DNA of 64,000 nt from Perspicuibacillus lycopersici (GCF_025660475.1 NZ_JAOUSF010000001.1:434001-498000); one strand, 5' to 3'. Shown: positions 18,557 to 28,377, counted from the stretch's first letter. Numbers and translations: made by a program. Notes: a model not told the origin generated them from the letters alone.

Positions 18557-19336
18557 TTAGTTATTTTTCTTTTCATGTAGCGGTAACCATGCTAACACTT
18601 GTTGTATCTTTTGATCCCAATATCCCCATTCATGTGTACCTTTATCAAATTCTGTTGTTAAGGGATAGCTTGTCTTCTTGCAAAACTCATAAAATCTTAC
18701 ATTATCTTCATACAAAAAATCCTCTGTTCCACAGCATTGGAAAAGTAGCGGCTTTTCGTTATTCGACTGATTTCCCTGCTCGATTAAATAAAATAAATCG
18801 TCTGCAGTTCCTTTTAAATCTTCTTCGCCAAATATATTTCGGAATGTTTGCGAGTCCCCATTTTTCACTCGATCCACAATATCTACAGCTCCAGACAAAC
18901 TAGCAGCTGCAGCAAATTGTTCTGGATGACTCAATGCCCATTTAAAGGCACCATACCCACCCATCGAAAGACCTGCGACAAAATTATCCTCGCGTTTATC
19001 TGAAAGCGGAAACATAGAGCGCATAATAAATGGTAGCTCTTCGGTTAAAAATGTCCAATATTTTTTTCCGTACACCATATCCGTGTAAAAACTATGATCA
19101 ACTTGTGGCATCACAACTGCGAGCCCCTGCTGTTCAACATAACGTTCGATAGAGGTCATTCTTGTCCAAGCAGAATGATCATCACTAAACCCATGTAAAA
19201 GAAAAAGTGTTGGAAATTTATTGTTGGCTCGTTTCTTCCCCTCTTCAAAAGGCTGTTTTGGTAGAAGAACAGTTACCGATGTACTTAAAGATAATACTTC
19301 TGAAAAAAAGTCAACTTTGATTAATGGCATGTCCAT
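18557..19336 (-). CDS. Esterase family protein (tributyrin esterase / esterase D type)
   Basis: This 259-residue alpha/beta hydrolase has no signal peptide. The motifs LFLLHGFSDDHSAW, the nucleophile elbow GLSMGGYGAFKWAL near residue 122, CCGTEDFLYEDN (acid) and GTHEWGYWD (histidine) define the esterase D/tributyrin-esterase group, which splits small carboxylic esters. The start could be either MDM at 19336 or MPLIKVDFFSE at 19330; GGATGA lies close to the first. It stands alone, convergent with nadR. Confidence 0.85.
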   Translation of the reverse strand: MDMPLIKVDFFSEVLSLSTSVTVLLPKQPFEEGKKRANNKFPTLFLLHGFSDDHSAWTRMTSIERYVEQQGLAVVMPQVDHSFYTDMVYGKKYWTFLTEELPFIMRSMFPLSDKREDNFVAGLSMGGYGAFKWALSHPEQFAAAASLSGAVDIVDRVKNGDSQTFRNIFGEEDLKGTADDLFYLIEQGNQSNNEKPLLFQCCGTEDFLYEDNVRFYEFCKKTSYPLTTEFDKGTHEWGYWDQKIQQVLAWLPLHEKKNN

Positions 19337-19474
19337 TCATCCTTTCTAGTAATTGATTACAGCGTAACTTTTATGTATATTTGTTTCTACTAATTCATCA
19401 CAATCCCCTTCTTTTTTGTAATAGAAATCTTCAGCTTGTGACAAATAAATGAAAACACTATATTTCATCCAATG

Positions 19475-19509
19475 AAAAACGGCTATCCGTAATTATTCTA
19501 CGAATAGCC
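19475..19509 (-). terminator. Terminator of the ABC exporter operon
   Basis: GGCTATCCGTA and TACGAATAGCC (ending at 19509) form a stem, followed on the minus strand by five T. Confidence 0.7.
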
Positions 19510-19521
19510 ACATCTTTTCTA

Positions 19522-20190
19522 TTATTTTACCAATTGGAATGTTTTGTTTTTCAACTGTAAAATCGTATCACATTCTTTTGCAATATCCTTTTCATGGGTA
19601 ATGACAATAACGCACTTTTGCTGCTCATGTGCAAGCCGCTTGAATAATAAAATGATCTCCCGCGAATTTTGCTCGTCCAAATTTCCCGTAGGCTCATCTG
19701 CCACAACAAGCTGTGCATCACAGCACATCGCACGCACGATAGCTACCCGTTGTTGTTGACCACCTGATAAGTGTTGGACATTTTTCAAAGCCAATTCTTT
19801 CGTAATCCCTACTTTTTCAAGCATTGCAAGAGCATAGGCACGACGATCCTTTTGCTTAGAATGTGTAATTTCCATTGCCGAAACAATGTTTTCCAGTGCT
19901 GACATATATGGAAGCAAGTTATAGGATTGAAAGACAATGGAAACACAGCGATTACGATATTGTGTCATACCAATTTTCCGAATGGACTTTCCATCATATA
20001 CAACGTCCCCTTTTTTCGGTACATCTAATCCAGCAATTAAAGATAAAAAGGTCGTTTTGCCAGAGCCACTAGAACCTAAGATGGCATATAACCTACCAGC
20101 TTCAAATGTTAAATTTACATCATTATAGAGTGCATCTTCTTTATTTGTATACCAATAATTTAAGTCTTTAATTTCTAACAATCGAGTCAC
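19522..20190 (-). CDS. ABC transporter ATP-binding protein (MacB/LolD-like)
   Basis: This 222-residue ATPase has Walker A GSSGSGKTT near residue 37, the signature LSGGQQQRVA near 140, Walker B LVVADEPTGNLD and a switch histidine in VITHEKD. The Q-loop is FQSYNLLPYM. This is the MacB/LolD/YxdL class that partners FtsX-like permeases. The gene starts 5 bases after the permease gene. Together they make a small exporter, of the type often handling antimicrobial peptides or lipids. The substrate is unknown. Confidence 0.9.
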   Translation of the reverse strand: MTRLLEIKDLNYWYTNKEDALYNDVNLTFEAGRLYAILGSSGSGKTTFLSLIAGLDVPKKGDVVYDGKSIRKIGMTQYRNRCVSIVFQSYNLLPYMSALENIVSAMEITHSKQKDRRAYALAMLEKVGITKELALKNVQHLSGGQQQRVAIVRAMCCDAQLVVADEPTGNLDEQNSREIILLFKRLAHEQQKCVIVITHEKDIAKECDTILQLKNKTFQLVK

Positions 20191-20194
20191 CTTC

Positions 20195-21685
20195 TTATGA
20201 GATTAATATTTTTTTCGGTTGCATACGCATAACACCAATTGATGCAATAATGATAGAAATAAAGGCAATTCCTAATCCAAAGCCACCGAGCTTCACTAAT
20301 TCTTCCAATGAAATCGTAATATCCAAATCTTTAATTTGAGTTGCTACTTCACTACTACTTGCTCCAAAGTTTCGGAAGGATTGGAATCCGCCTCCGCCAC
20401 CTTGTGGCCTACCACCAAATGCTGCAGCACCACCTGGTCCATTACCGTCCATAGCTGCTACCTCACTAGTTGTTGATGTTTCCTGTGCTAGTAGTTGTTC
20501 TCCGATAACATTTCCTACATATTTACCACTAACTCCTGCTATCCCTATTGCTACAATCAGTACAATTAGCATCTCTACGAAAAATTGACTGATGACCTTT
20601 GATCGTTTTTCACCTAACGATAATAAAACCCCTATTTCATGCTTCCGTTCCCGAACCATTAGAATGACAATTAATGATAAAATCACCACACCAGCAACGG
20701 ACACAAGAAGAACAATTTTTTCAGCAAAATCGCCTACATTTTCTAGCGGTTGTAGCATTTGCTGATACATTTGATCATTCGTTTGCAGCATATATGCATC
20801 TGTATCTAAACCAGCCGCTTCGGCATCCTGAACAAATTGCTGCAATTGCCCTGGGTCCTCCAACGTGTATACTACAGAATCAACTGTATTTTCATAGTCC
20901 TCACCTTTTAATGTATTAGCAACCTTATAGGATGCATAAATTGTATTCGCTGGATTCAATGTACTCATTTGCATCATCCGCGAATCTACTGTTGCAGAGG
21001 ATTCATAAATTCCAACGATTGTTAATTCAATTGTTGACTCTTCATCACTAGTACTTGTCACCTCTATTGTATCCCCTACTGATAAATCATTTGCCTCTGC
21101 TAAGTTTGTTTCAATAACTACATTATTTGTATCGATATCCTCATCCGTTAATCCCACACCTTCGATCAACTTATTCGTACCATCCGTAAATGCTGATAAT
21201 GTGTCCGTAGCGGAGGTTCCACTGATGGTGACATCGCCTAACAGCATACCAGCCATTCTCCCACCAGGCATACTATTCGAATTTTCACTGGACGATTCAT
21301 CAGTAGATGTAATCGCATCAAATGATTCAGCATTAGCAGAAGTGGAAGATATATAGTTATAGCTTGCGACATTATCCATGCTTGCTAATTCTTCAGCTAT
21401 CGCTAACTCCACTGGGGAAATCTGAAAGCTTCCAGGATCCGGACGACCTTCTTCTGAGTCCGATTCACTATTATCGGATCGGTCAAATGCATTTCGAATA
21501 TTTGTTGATAAAGTTACCGTTGCCCCCGTACTTTTTGAGGCATTTTCGATTGCTTTTAATGAAGCATTTTGAATAATTAACCCTGCTAAAATAAAAATTA
21601 GGATTGCGGAGAATACCAGTGTCAATAGCACCGTTCGCCCCATCTTTACCTTTGTGCTTTTATATGCACGCTTAATAAAGTTCAT
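20195..21685 (-). CDS. ABC transporter permease, FtsX/MacB-like
   Basis: The 496-residue protein has one membrane helix at about 17-39, then a large extracytoplasmic domain of roughly 280 residues, then three helices in the C-terminal third; VVILSLIVILMVRERKHEIGVLLSLGEKRS is the typical FtsX cytoplasmic loop. The outside domain is acidic and serine/threonine-rich, with SDNSESDSEEG and SSENSNS stretches. A glycine-rich loop (GPGGAAAFGGRPQGGGGG) interrupts the segment between helices 2 and 3. It forms an operon with the ATPase gene and is divergent from a PadR-family gene, which may control it. Confidence 0.87.
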   Translation of the reverse strand: MNFIKRAYKSTKVKMGRTVLLTLVFSAILIFILAGLIIQNASLKAIENASKSTGATVTLSTNIRNAFDRSDNSESDSEEGRPDPGSFQISPVELAIAEELASMDNVASYNYISSTSANAESFDAITSTDESSSENSNSMPGGRMAGMLLGDVTISGTSATDTLSAFTDGTNKLIEGVGLTDEDIDTNNVVIETNLAEANDLSVGDTIEVTSTSDEESTIELTIVGIYESSATVDSRMMQMSTLNPANTIYASYKVANTLKGEDYENTVDSVVYTLEDPGQLQQFVQDAEAAGLDTDAYMLQTNDQMYQQMLQPLENVGDFAEKIVLLVSVAGVVILSLIVILMVRERKHEIGVLLSLGEKRSKVISQFFVEMLIVLIVAIGIAGVSGKYVGNVIGEQLLAQETSTTSEVAAMDGNGPGGAAAFGGRPQGGGGGFQSFRNFGASSSEVATQIKDLDITISLEELVKLGGFGLGIAFISIIIASIGVMRMQPKKILIS

Positions 21686-21930
21686 TTTTTCCCCTCCGAA
21701 ATTTGTTTTTTCTATTAACTACTAGAAATGACGTATATATTCCTAAAGGAAGCATCTTGGCAAGAAACTCCAAATAAATAGTCATTCCTTCGTACAAGCC
21801 TAGTATAAGAAGAGAATGTGTCAGGCATATGTCAATAAAAAGCTTTCTTTCTATGCCCAGAGCCATAGCTTAAAAAGTGACGCACTTAATGTTTGCGCCA
21901 AAAAATAATAACAAATTATTTTTTTGTTGA

Positions 21931-21953
21931 ATTACTATGACAGGTATAGTAAT
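21931..21953. promoter_or_regulatory. Putative PadR operator
   Basis: ATTACTAT-GACAGGT-ATAGTAAT is a perfect inverted repeat (8-bp arms, 7-bp spacer) 53 bases upstream of the padR start. It overlaps a possible promoter (TTGAAT 21927-21932, 17 bp, TAATAT). PadR-family proteins bind this kind of site. Confidence 0.6.
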
Positions 21954-22006
21954 ATATCAACATAAGTAATAAAACATAAATAGTACTATGAACAGGAGGT
22001 GGTAGT

Positions 22007-22342
22007 ATGCAAGGAAAAGTTTCTGCTGATTTACTACGTGGCCATACAGACACCATCGTGTTAAGTATCCTCTTAAAAGGTGACAATTACGGATATGAAA
22101 TTTTCAAAACGATAGCGGAAAAAACGGAAGGACTTTACGAGCTAAAGGAAGCTACCCTTTATTCAAGCTATAAACGATTAGAAAAAGAGGAATGTATCAT
22201 TGCCTATTGGGGAGACGAAACACAAGGTGGAAGAAGAAAATATTATCGAATTACCGAAAAAGGAAAAAAACAATATTATCAAAACAAGCGAGACTGGCAA
22301 TTTACACAACAAATATTAAACAAATTACTAGAGGAGGAGTAA
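22007..22342 (+). CDS. PadR-family transcriptional regulator
   Basis: This is a 111-residue compact regulator. The PadR winged-helix is evident: LLRGHTDTIVLSILLKGDNYGYEIF, then ELKEATLYSSYKRLEKE (recognition helix) and GGRRKYYRITEKGKK (wing). AGGAGGTGG precedes the ATG. The downstream gene starts 3 bases after its stop, a usual pairing of PadR with a permease-prefix membrane protein. An 8-7-8 palindrome upstream suggests autoregulation. It may also control the divergent ABC exporter. Confidence 0.9.
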   Translation: MQGKVSADLLRGHTDTIVLSILLKGDNYGYEIFKTIAEKTEGLYELKEATLYSSYKRLEKEECIIAYWGDETQGGRRKYYRITEKGKKQYYQNKRDWQFTQQILNKLLEEE

Positions 22343-22345
22343 TTG

Positions 22346-23233
22346 ATGAGTATAAATTTACAAACCTATATTGATGATTTATTTAAAGGCTATGATGAAA
22401 CAGCTGAGTTACGCGATTTTAAAGAAGAAATCACATCCAATTTATTCGAACGAATGAATGATTTAATAAAAAATGGTTTAAACGAAAAGGAAGCTTTCAC
22501 AAAAGCAATCAATGAGCTTGGTGATATTACCACAATTGCGAATGAGATAAGTAAACAAAAACGGAATGAGGTTATTGGAGAAATGTATATCCAACAAGAG
22601 CTAAAGGTGGATTGGAAGCATGCACTTGGTTATGTTTTAGCGGGGGGCATACTATTGTTTGGAATCATTTCTGCTCTCATGACATACTTGACAACCAGTG
22701 AAATATCCCATGGCTTATCTACTCTATTACCATTTCTTGTTATATCTGGAACTGCTTTTGTTTTCCTTGGTCTTACACAAGAAACACGTAGAAACTATTC
22801 GATGTCCTGGATCCGGGCACTCATTTATGCTATTGCTACTGGTCTGTTTTTATTTGGAGTAAATATCTTTGTTTCTCAATTCTTTATAAAAAACACCCCA
22901 TGGAATGGTATTCTCGGTGTATTTATTCCATTTGTTCTTCCTGCACTAGGTATTATTGGATTTTTATTACTTACAGAAAAAAGTCGTAATAAGCCTTGGA
23001 TCGTGAAGGAGCAACAAATTATGTTGCATCATCATTCACAAAAATTCAGTGACCCAGAAACAATGACAAAAAGAGGACTATTATCAGGTGCACTTTGGAT
23101 ATTTACCTTTGGGATATTTGCATTTGTTTGGATAATTTGGTCTATAAAATTCGCTTGGATTGTTTTTATTTTTGCGATTGTAATGGAAATGTTCATTGAA
23201 TTGTGGTTTCAGACGAAACATGTAAAACGATAG
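22346..23233 (+). CDS. PadR-linked membrane protein with permease-prefix domain
   Basis: The 295-residue protein begins with a soluble helical 'permease prefix' domain (about 1-75, with LRDFKEEITSNLFERMNDLI and EAFTKAINELGD). It is followed by three or four paired membrane helices and a last pair near residues 245-285. Such proteins usually stand next to PadR regulators and are thought to receive or transduce envelope signals; their biochemical role is unknown. The ATG at 22346 follows GAGGAGGAG; a TTG one codon earlier is not needed. Confidence 0.75.
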   Translation: MSINLQTYIDDLFKGYDETAELRDFKEEITSNLFERMNDLIKNGLNEKEAFTKAINELGDITTIANEISKQKRNEVIGEMYIQQELKVDWKHALGYVLAGGILLFGIISALMTYLTTSEISHGLSTLLPFLVISGTAFVFLGLTQETRRNYSMSWIRALIYAIATGLFLFGVNIFVSQFFIKNTPWNGILGVFIPFVLPALGIIGFLLLTEKSRNKPWIVKEQQIMLHHHSQKFSDPETMTKRGLLSGALWIFTFGIFAFVWIIWSIKFAWIVFIFAIVMEMFIELWFQTKHVKR

Positions 23234-23250
23234 AACACCAACAATAAATA

Positions 23251-23300
23251 AGAAGCTATTCTTACTCAGCATATATGCCTCGAAGAATAGCTTCTTTTTC
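23251..23300 (+). terminator. Terminator of the padR operon
   Basis: AGAAGCTATTCTT (23251-23263) pairs perfectly with AAGAATAGCTTCT (23283-23295), followed by a T-run. It may also stop the convergent yfcC-like gene. Confidence 0.85.
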
Positions 23301-23335
23301 ATTACTCGTATTTAGTATTTTAACATACCCGCTTT

Positions 23336-24748
23336 TTACATCGGTCCCCAATTCATTAGAACAGCAATCATCATTGAAATGATTCCAATTACAAACCAAA
23401 TGAGCATTAATGGACCCGCAAATTTCAGCCACTTCGTCCAAGAAATTCCGGAAATCGCTAAAATCGCCATTAATGTACCGGATAGCGGATTAATAATGTT
23501 TGTAAATCCATCACCAAGTGTATACGATTGAACCGCTACTTGTCGCGGAATATCCATCAAATCTGCAAGCGGAGTTAAAATTGGCATAATAATCGCAGCA
23601 TGTGCAGTTCCAGATGATATCACAAAATTAAACAATGCGTTAACGATTAACATTACAACAGCTCCAGAAACATTGGAGAACGACTTAATTAATGTATAAA
23701 TACCTTGCACTATCGTATCAATTATTAAACCATTTTGTAATACAATCACAATGGCACTAGCTAACCCAATAATTGCGGCACCATAAAAGATTTTTTTACA
23801 TCCATTAATGAAGCTGTCCACAAATTCATTTGCATTCATTCGATTCACAATAGCCGTCCCTATTGCAATCATAATAAAAATTGCCGTCAATTCATTTGTT
23901 GACCATTTATACGCAAATGCTCCATATACATATATACCAATACCTAATAATAATACGCCTAGCACTAGTTTCTGCGAAGTAGTTAACTCTGGTGAAATTT
24001 CCGCTCCATCCGTTTCTTCAAGCTTAGGAAACGGATTATCTCCAAGAATACCACTTTGCGGATTTTTCTTCACCTTATTGGCATACCAAATGATATATAT
24101 AATGGTAACGAGAACAATCAGTACATATACAATTAATCGAAAACCAATACCTGAAAATCTAGGTAACTGTGCAATACTTTGGGCAAAGCCTGTCCGAATA
24201 GGATCCATAAAACCAACAGCGAATCCCGAGTATGCACCGAGATACATAATGGCAACTCCTACCATTGCATCCATTTTCATAGCTTTTGCAAGACTTATTC
24301 CAATCGGAATGAAGGCGATAACAGAAATACTTACAATCCCTAATCCTCCTAAAAAGGACAAGAGCGCAACGACAATGGTTATTAGCAACCATTCTCTATT
24401 TTTCGTTTTATTAATTGTTTTCATAATTAACGAATCAAGTGCACCAGTGCTCTCAATAACTGCAAAAGTACCGCCGATAATAATTACTAGAAAGATCATA
24501 CTTGATGCATCAATCAAGCCTGCTGGAATTGCCTTGAAAATATCAAAAAAATGTGTAGGATGCTGGTCAATTCTTTCATAACTATTCGGTACAATGATAG
24601 AAACACCATTATCCATTGTATCTCTTTCAAAACTACCAGATGGGATAATATACGTTAAAATTGCTGCAAAAATTAACACGCAAAATAATATGACATACGC
24701 GTCTGGGCGAAAACCTTTTTTCTTCACTATATTTTTTTGCTTACTCAT
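23336..24748 (-). CDS. YfcC-family (C4-dicarboxylate/amino-acid-type) membrane carrier
   Basis: The carrier has 470 residues and about 12 membrane helices. IIPSGSFER near residue 36, GGLGIVSISVIAFIPIG and SSGTAHAAIIMPILTPLADL are characteristic of the YfcC/DcuC-like group of the ion-transporter superfamily, often annotated as basic amino acid or short-chain fatty acid carriers. The substrate cannot be deduced. The start was set at MSKQK because GAGG lies 6 bases before it; the ATG four codons upstream overlaps that ribosome-binding site. It is a single-gene unit. Confidence 0.8.
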   Translation of the reverse strand: MSKQKNIVKKKGFRPDAYVILFCVLIFAAILTYIIPSGSFERDTMDNGVSIIVPNSYERIDQHPTHFFDIFKAIPAGLIDASSMIFLVIIIGGTFAVIESTGALDSLIMKTINKTKNREWLLITIVVALLSFLGGLGIVSISVIAFIPIGISLAKAMKMDAMVGVAIMYLGAYSGFAVGFMDPIRTGFAQSIAQLPRFSGIGFRLIVYVLIVLVTIIYIIWYANKVKKNPQSGILGDNPFPKLEETDGAEISPELTTSQKLVLGVLLLGIGIYVYGAFAYKWSTNELTAIFIMIAIGTAIVNRMNANEFVDSFINGCKKIFYGAAIIGLASAIVIVLQNGLIIDTIVQGIYTLIKSFSNVSGAVVMLIVNALFNFVISSGTAHAAIIMPILTPLADLMDIPRQVAVQSYTLGDGFTNIINPLSGTLMAILAISGISWTKWLKFAGPLMLIWFVIGIISMMIAVLMNWGPM

Positions 24749-25015
24749 TTTATACCTCATATTTAATATTTTTTAATAACTGCTATTTCTATAAATATGC
24801 TTAGCATCCAGCACTAATAAAAATATCAATTTGGATAAATTATACTCAAGTTAAAAATTTATGGCAAGATATTAAAAACTTTCCTCATGTCATTTATCTT
24901 TCTATTGAATATCACGAAAACGAAGGGAATTTCGAAAACAAGTACATCGAAAAATTTTTACTAAAAAAAAGGATCTATGGAATACTATAAAAAAACATGG
25001 AAGGAGTATCTCTCT

Positions 25016-25225
25016 ATGGCTGAAACTACTATATATGTTCAAAATCCCCCAACCCATACAAACATCCAGCAAATGGAAGACATTTTATTAAAGCTTGATG
25101 GTACAATTCGGGTTTTGGTTGATACGCAAGATGGTGAAGTTAAAATAGAATATGATGAAAGTAAAGTAACAGTAGATGACTTAACAGCTGCATTAGAAAG
25201 TGAGCATTACCAAATAAAAGGTTAG
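25016..25225 (+). CDS. Heavy-metal-associated (HMA)-fold protein lacking the metal cysteines
   Basis: This is a 69-residue cytoplasmic protein. The pattern (TTIYVQNPPTHTNIQQMEDIL, LDGTIRVLVDTQDGEVKIEYD, VTVDDLTAALESEHYQI) follows the ferredoxin-like HMA fold of CopZ-type chaperones. The MxCxxC metal loop is replaced by NPPTHTN, and there is no cysteine at all, so copper-type binding is unlikely. The start is the ATG 9 bases after AAGGAG; the longer frame beginning at 24977 has no good ribosome-binding site. Its role is unknown. Confidence 0.7.
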   Translation: MAETTIYVQNPPTHTNIQQMEDILLKLDGTIRVLVDTQDGEVKIEYDESKVTVDDLTAALESEHYQIKG

Positions 25226-25370
25226 TCATATAAAATACCTTCTTCCGTTTCATATCTGTTTTTTATGCGTTTCCTTACATGTCTGCTTTACACATTTAGG
25301 CAAAAAACCCTTAATATTTTCCGTTTCACTTATTTTAATCAAAAAAATAGAGAAAAGGAGAAGATAATTG

Positions 25371-25712
25371 ATGAGTAGGACGACAGAATTTGTATTAGGT
25401 CTTCTAGGTGGCATTATTGGAGTCTTTGCTGCATTTTTCGCATTATTAATTGGCGGTGTTGACGCTGCTTTTAGTTCCGACGGATCAAGTGATATTACCG
25501 GATTAGGCTGGTTTGCCATTATTTTTTCGATTGTTGGAATTGTAGGTGCCTCTATGGTAAAAGGGAAAACAAGATTAGCAGGCATCTTGATGATTATTTC
25601 TGCAATTGGTGGCTTAATTTCAATTTCCATGTTTTATTTAGTATCTGCTATATTACTATTAATTGCTGGATTAATGGCCGTATTCAAAAAAAATAAAAAG
25701 GCTACCACATAA
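25371..25712 (+). CDS. Small DUF4064-like membrane protein
   Basis: This 113-residue protein has four hydrophobic segments and a basic tail (KKNKKATT). LGLLGGIIGVFAAFFALLIGG at the start, and IIFSIVGIVGASMVKGKTRLAG and LMIISAIGGLISISMFYL later, resemble the DUF4064 family of Gram-positive membrane proteins. AAAAGGAG lies 10 bases upstream of the ATG. Function is not known. Confidence 0.7.
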   Translation: MSRTTEFVLGLLGGIIGVFAAFFALLIGGVDAAFSSDGSSDITGLGWFAIIFSIVGIVGASMVKGKTRLAGILMIISAIGGLISISMFYLVSAILLLIAGLMAVFKKNKKATT

Positions 25713-25720
25713 ATACTTTA

Positions 25721-25755
25721 GGAAGGTCAGCAGACTTAGCTGATCTTTCTTTATT
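25721..25755. terminator. Terminator between convergent genes
   Basis: GAAGGTCAGC and GCTGATCTTTC form a stem with G-U pairs around 25722-25749, followed by a broken T-run. Confidence 0.6.
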
Positions 25756-25766
25756 CAGTTTTCCCA

Positions 25767-26447
25767 TCATACCATCCACTTTGCACTTAAAATATCAAGA
25801 ATCTCTAAAGGATCTGTTAATCTTTGGAAATCCTTTTGTTTATTAATATTTTCTGGAAGGAACCATCCTGCCTGATACGGTTCTATTCCCGCTTCATATG
25901 CTCCATACAATTCATACGATCCACCATCACCAATAAATAAGGATTCCTCTGGTAGAGCTTGAATCCTTTCACAGCCTAGTTTATATATTTCCTTTGCTGG
26001 TTTCATCATTTTTTCCTGATAAGAAAAGATAACGACATCAAAAAAATCGGATAAATGAGATGCTTGCCAGCCTTCCACCTCTTCTGCAGTACAATTACTT
26101 ATTAATCCTAATTTGATATTCATCGACTTTACTTTTTGGAGCATATGGAAAATATTATTATCGATTGTTTGAAATGGCACTAATTTCGACTGAACTCTTT
26201 CCTTATGAAGCTTTTCTACACTTTCCATATGGATTGGCAATCCGAGTGACTGTAAAATATCTTTTAACACACTTTGATGATTGGAAAATGCACCAATCAT
26301 ACGTTTTACTTGGCGTGCTCTCCACTCTCGCTTATAGGTCCCCTCATCCAATCCAAGCGCTGCAACCGAATATGTTGATTTTCGTTTTCCATTATCCCAC
26401 TCGGTAATTAATGTTTCATAGAGATCAAAAAAAATTGCTTTAATCAT
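25767..26447 (-). CDS. HAD-superfamily hydrolase
   Basis: The 226-residue protein begins with motif I FFDLYETLIT (nucleophile Asp near residue 8, with the second acid replaced by Tyr as in the dehalogenase-like branch). Motif II is LISNCT near 117, motif III a lysine in KPAKEIYKLGCER, and motif IV FIGDGGSYELYGA near 170. It is likely a phosphatase on a small metabolite; the tyrosine version also occurs in haloacid dehalogenases. GGGGGGAAAGG precedes the ATG. It is a single-gene unit. Confidence 0.8.
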   Translation of the reverse strand: MIKAIFFDLYETLITEWDNGKRKSTYSVAALGLDEGTYKREWRARQVKRMIGAFSNHQSVLKDILQSLGLPIHMESVEKLHKERVQSKLVPFQTIDNNIFHMLQKVKSMNIKLGLISNCTAEEVEGWQASHLSDFFDVVIFSYQEKMMKPAKEIYKLGCERIQALPEESLFIGDGGSYELYGAYEAGIEPYQAGWFLPENINKQKDFQRLTDPLEILDILSAKWMV

Positions 26448-26501
26448 CCTTTCCCCCCATTGTTATTACGGAATAAATTGTTTATTTTAGTTCTAAAAAG
26501 C

Positions 26502-26538
26502 AAAAAAGCAGAAGTGTACCCACTAGGGATGCTTCTGC
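26502..26538 (-). terminator. Terminator of the catalase gene
   Basis: GCAGAAG (26508-26514) pairs with CTTCTGC (26532-26538), with six T following on the minus strand. Confidence 0.75.
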
Positions 26539-26645
26539 AGAATTCAAAAGTTGATTTACTAGTTCAATAATAACATTTCTAGTTATAGTATACGCTTATT
26601 TGTATGACGATGACTACTACTTTTTTCACGAATAGCATTCATCTG

Positions 26646-28298
26646 TTAATATGGATCAGATGGCTGACTTAGTTTAATTGCCTCTTTAATACCATTATCA
26701 GCTGTTTCTGAACCAATCGGATTGGCATGAGTATCAGTAGGCTCCATTTGTTTCTTTTCTAGCCCCTCTTTTAATCTTCTTCCATAATCCGGATCACATT
26801 TCGAACAGTTTTCAATCATATCTTGCTTAATTTTTTCTGCACATGGGGCTAATGTATTTACTAGGTTTTTAATTAATTCATCCTTTTCCCAGTCTGCAAG
26901 TCTTCGATATGTCTCCCCAGCCTGACCAAAATTATTTTGCCTTTCAATTGGTGCTCGTTTTATTTCACCAGAAACATATGGCCTATGCTCGACACCAGAT
27001 TGTTGCGCTTCTTTTAAGCCGCCAAGGACAGATGGCTCATAATTCACATGCGGATTTTGATTTGGACCTTGATCAACATAATATAGCATTTGTCCGCCTC
27101 GTTGATTTGTTGCTACTCGTTTTTTAGGTGAATTTATCGGTAATTGTAAATAGTTTGGACCGACACGGTAGCGCTGAGTATCAGAATATGAATATGTTCT
27201 TCCTTGTAATAATTTATCGTCAGAAAAATCTAATCCATCAACTAATACTCCTGTACCAAATGCAGCTTGTTCTACTTCCGCAAAATAATTTTGTGGATTT
27301 TTGTTTAATACCATTTTTCCGACTGGAAGCCATGGAAAATCTTCTTTATACCAAAGCTTTGTTGGATCCAGCGGATCAAAGTCTAATTCAGGATGCTCCC
27401 CATCTGGCATTAACTGAACAAATAATTCCCATTCTGGGTAATCCCCTCGTTCAATTGCATCATATAAATCCTGTGTTGCATGGTTAAAATTCATGCCTTG
27501 TACCTTTTGTGCCTGCTCTTGGGTTAAATTACGAATTCCTTGTTTTGGCTCCCAATGGTATTTTACAAGATGTGCCTCTCCTTTTTCATTTACCCATTTA
27601 TACGTGTTTACTCCTGATCCTTGCATCATCCGATAGTTTGCCGGAATTCCCCATGGAGAAAATAAAAAGGTGATCATATGCATTGCTTCTGGGCTTTGCG
27701 AAATAAAATCAAATATTCTTTCTCCATCTTGTCTATTTGTAACCGGATCAGGTTGGAAAGCATGTACTAAATCAGGAAATTTTAACGGATCGCGAATAAA
27801 AAAGATTTTCAAATTATTTCCAACTAAATCCCAATTTCCATCTTCAGTATAAAATTTCACAGCAAAACCACGGGGATCCCGTAATGTTTCTGGGGAATGT
27901 CCACCATGATTCACTGTCGAAAAGCGAACAAATACTGGTGTTTGTTTCCCCTTTTCTTGAAATAGCTTTGCACGGGTATATTTTGCGACCGGCTCATCAC
28001 CAACTGTGCCATATGCCTCAAAATAACCATGTGCTCCAGCACCACGTGCGTGAACCACTCTTTCTGGAATTCGTTCTCGATCAAAATGGCTAATTTTCTC
28101 CAAAAAATCATAGTTTTCTAACACTGTTGGTCCACGGTCCCCTACCGTACGAACATTTTGATTATCCGTTACGACATGCCCTTGGCGATTTGTTAATGTT
28201 TCCGTTGTTTCATTTTCACTCATGCGGCCATCCATATTGCCGCCTACTCCAGATACATTTGTTCCGGTTTCACGATTTTTTTCATCCTTTTCCAGCAT
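26646..28298 (-). CDS. Catalase (monofunctional, heme)
   Basis: This 550-residue clade-3-type catalase breaks down hydrogen peroxide. The distal-heme motif [20 protein letters not shown] carries the catalytic histidine. The partner asparagine is in the [12 protein letters not shown] region, and the proximal heme tyrosine is in [15 protein letters not shown] near residue 355. Compared with the shortest catalases it has an N-terminal extension of about 25 polar residues and a C-terminal tail past 500, as in the Bacillus KatX/KatA forms. The ATG at 28298 was preferred over the GTG three codons upstream because GAGGAAGTG is better spaced. No PerR box is visible in the short upstream region. Confidence 0.92.
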   Translation of the reverse strand: MLEKDEKNRETGTNVSGVGGNMDGRMSENETTETLTNRQGHVVTDNQNVRTVGDRGPTVLENYDFLEKISHFDRERIPERVVHARGAGAHGYFEAYGTVGDEPVAKYTRAKLFQEKGKQTPVFVRFSTVNHGGHSPETLRDPRGFAVKFYTEDGNWDLVGNNLKIFFIRDPLKFPDLVHAFQPDPVTNRQDGERIFDFISQSPEAMHMITFLFSPWGIPANYRMMQGSGVNTYKWVNEKGEAHLVKYHWEPKQGIRNLTQEQAQKVQGMNFNHATQDLYDAIERGDYPEWELFVQLMPDGEHPELDFDPLDPTKLWYKEDFPWLPVGKMVLNKNPQNYFAEVEQAAFGTGVLVDGLDFSDDKLLQGRTYSYSDTQRYRVGPNYLQLPINSPKKRVATNQRGGQMLYYVDQGPNQNPHVNYEPSVLGGLKEAQQSGVEHRPYVSGEIKRAPIERQNNFGQAGETYRRLADWEKDELIKNLVNTLAPCAEKIKQDMIENCSKCDPDYGRRLKEGLEKKQMEPTDTHANPIGSETADNGIKEAIKLSQPSDPY

Positions 28299-28377
28299 AA
28301 AATTCACTTCCTCATAAAAATTTATCAGACTGGAAATATTTTGTCCTGCAACGGCGGAACTATACCATTTTTATATG

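Noticed and set aside
28299-28377. PerR or sigma-B control site before the catalase gene
   Set aside because: No TTATAAT-type palindrome. The best sigma-B-like match (CTTT...GGTAT) is too weak to claim.
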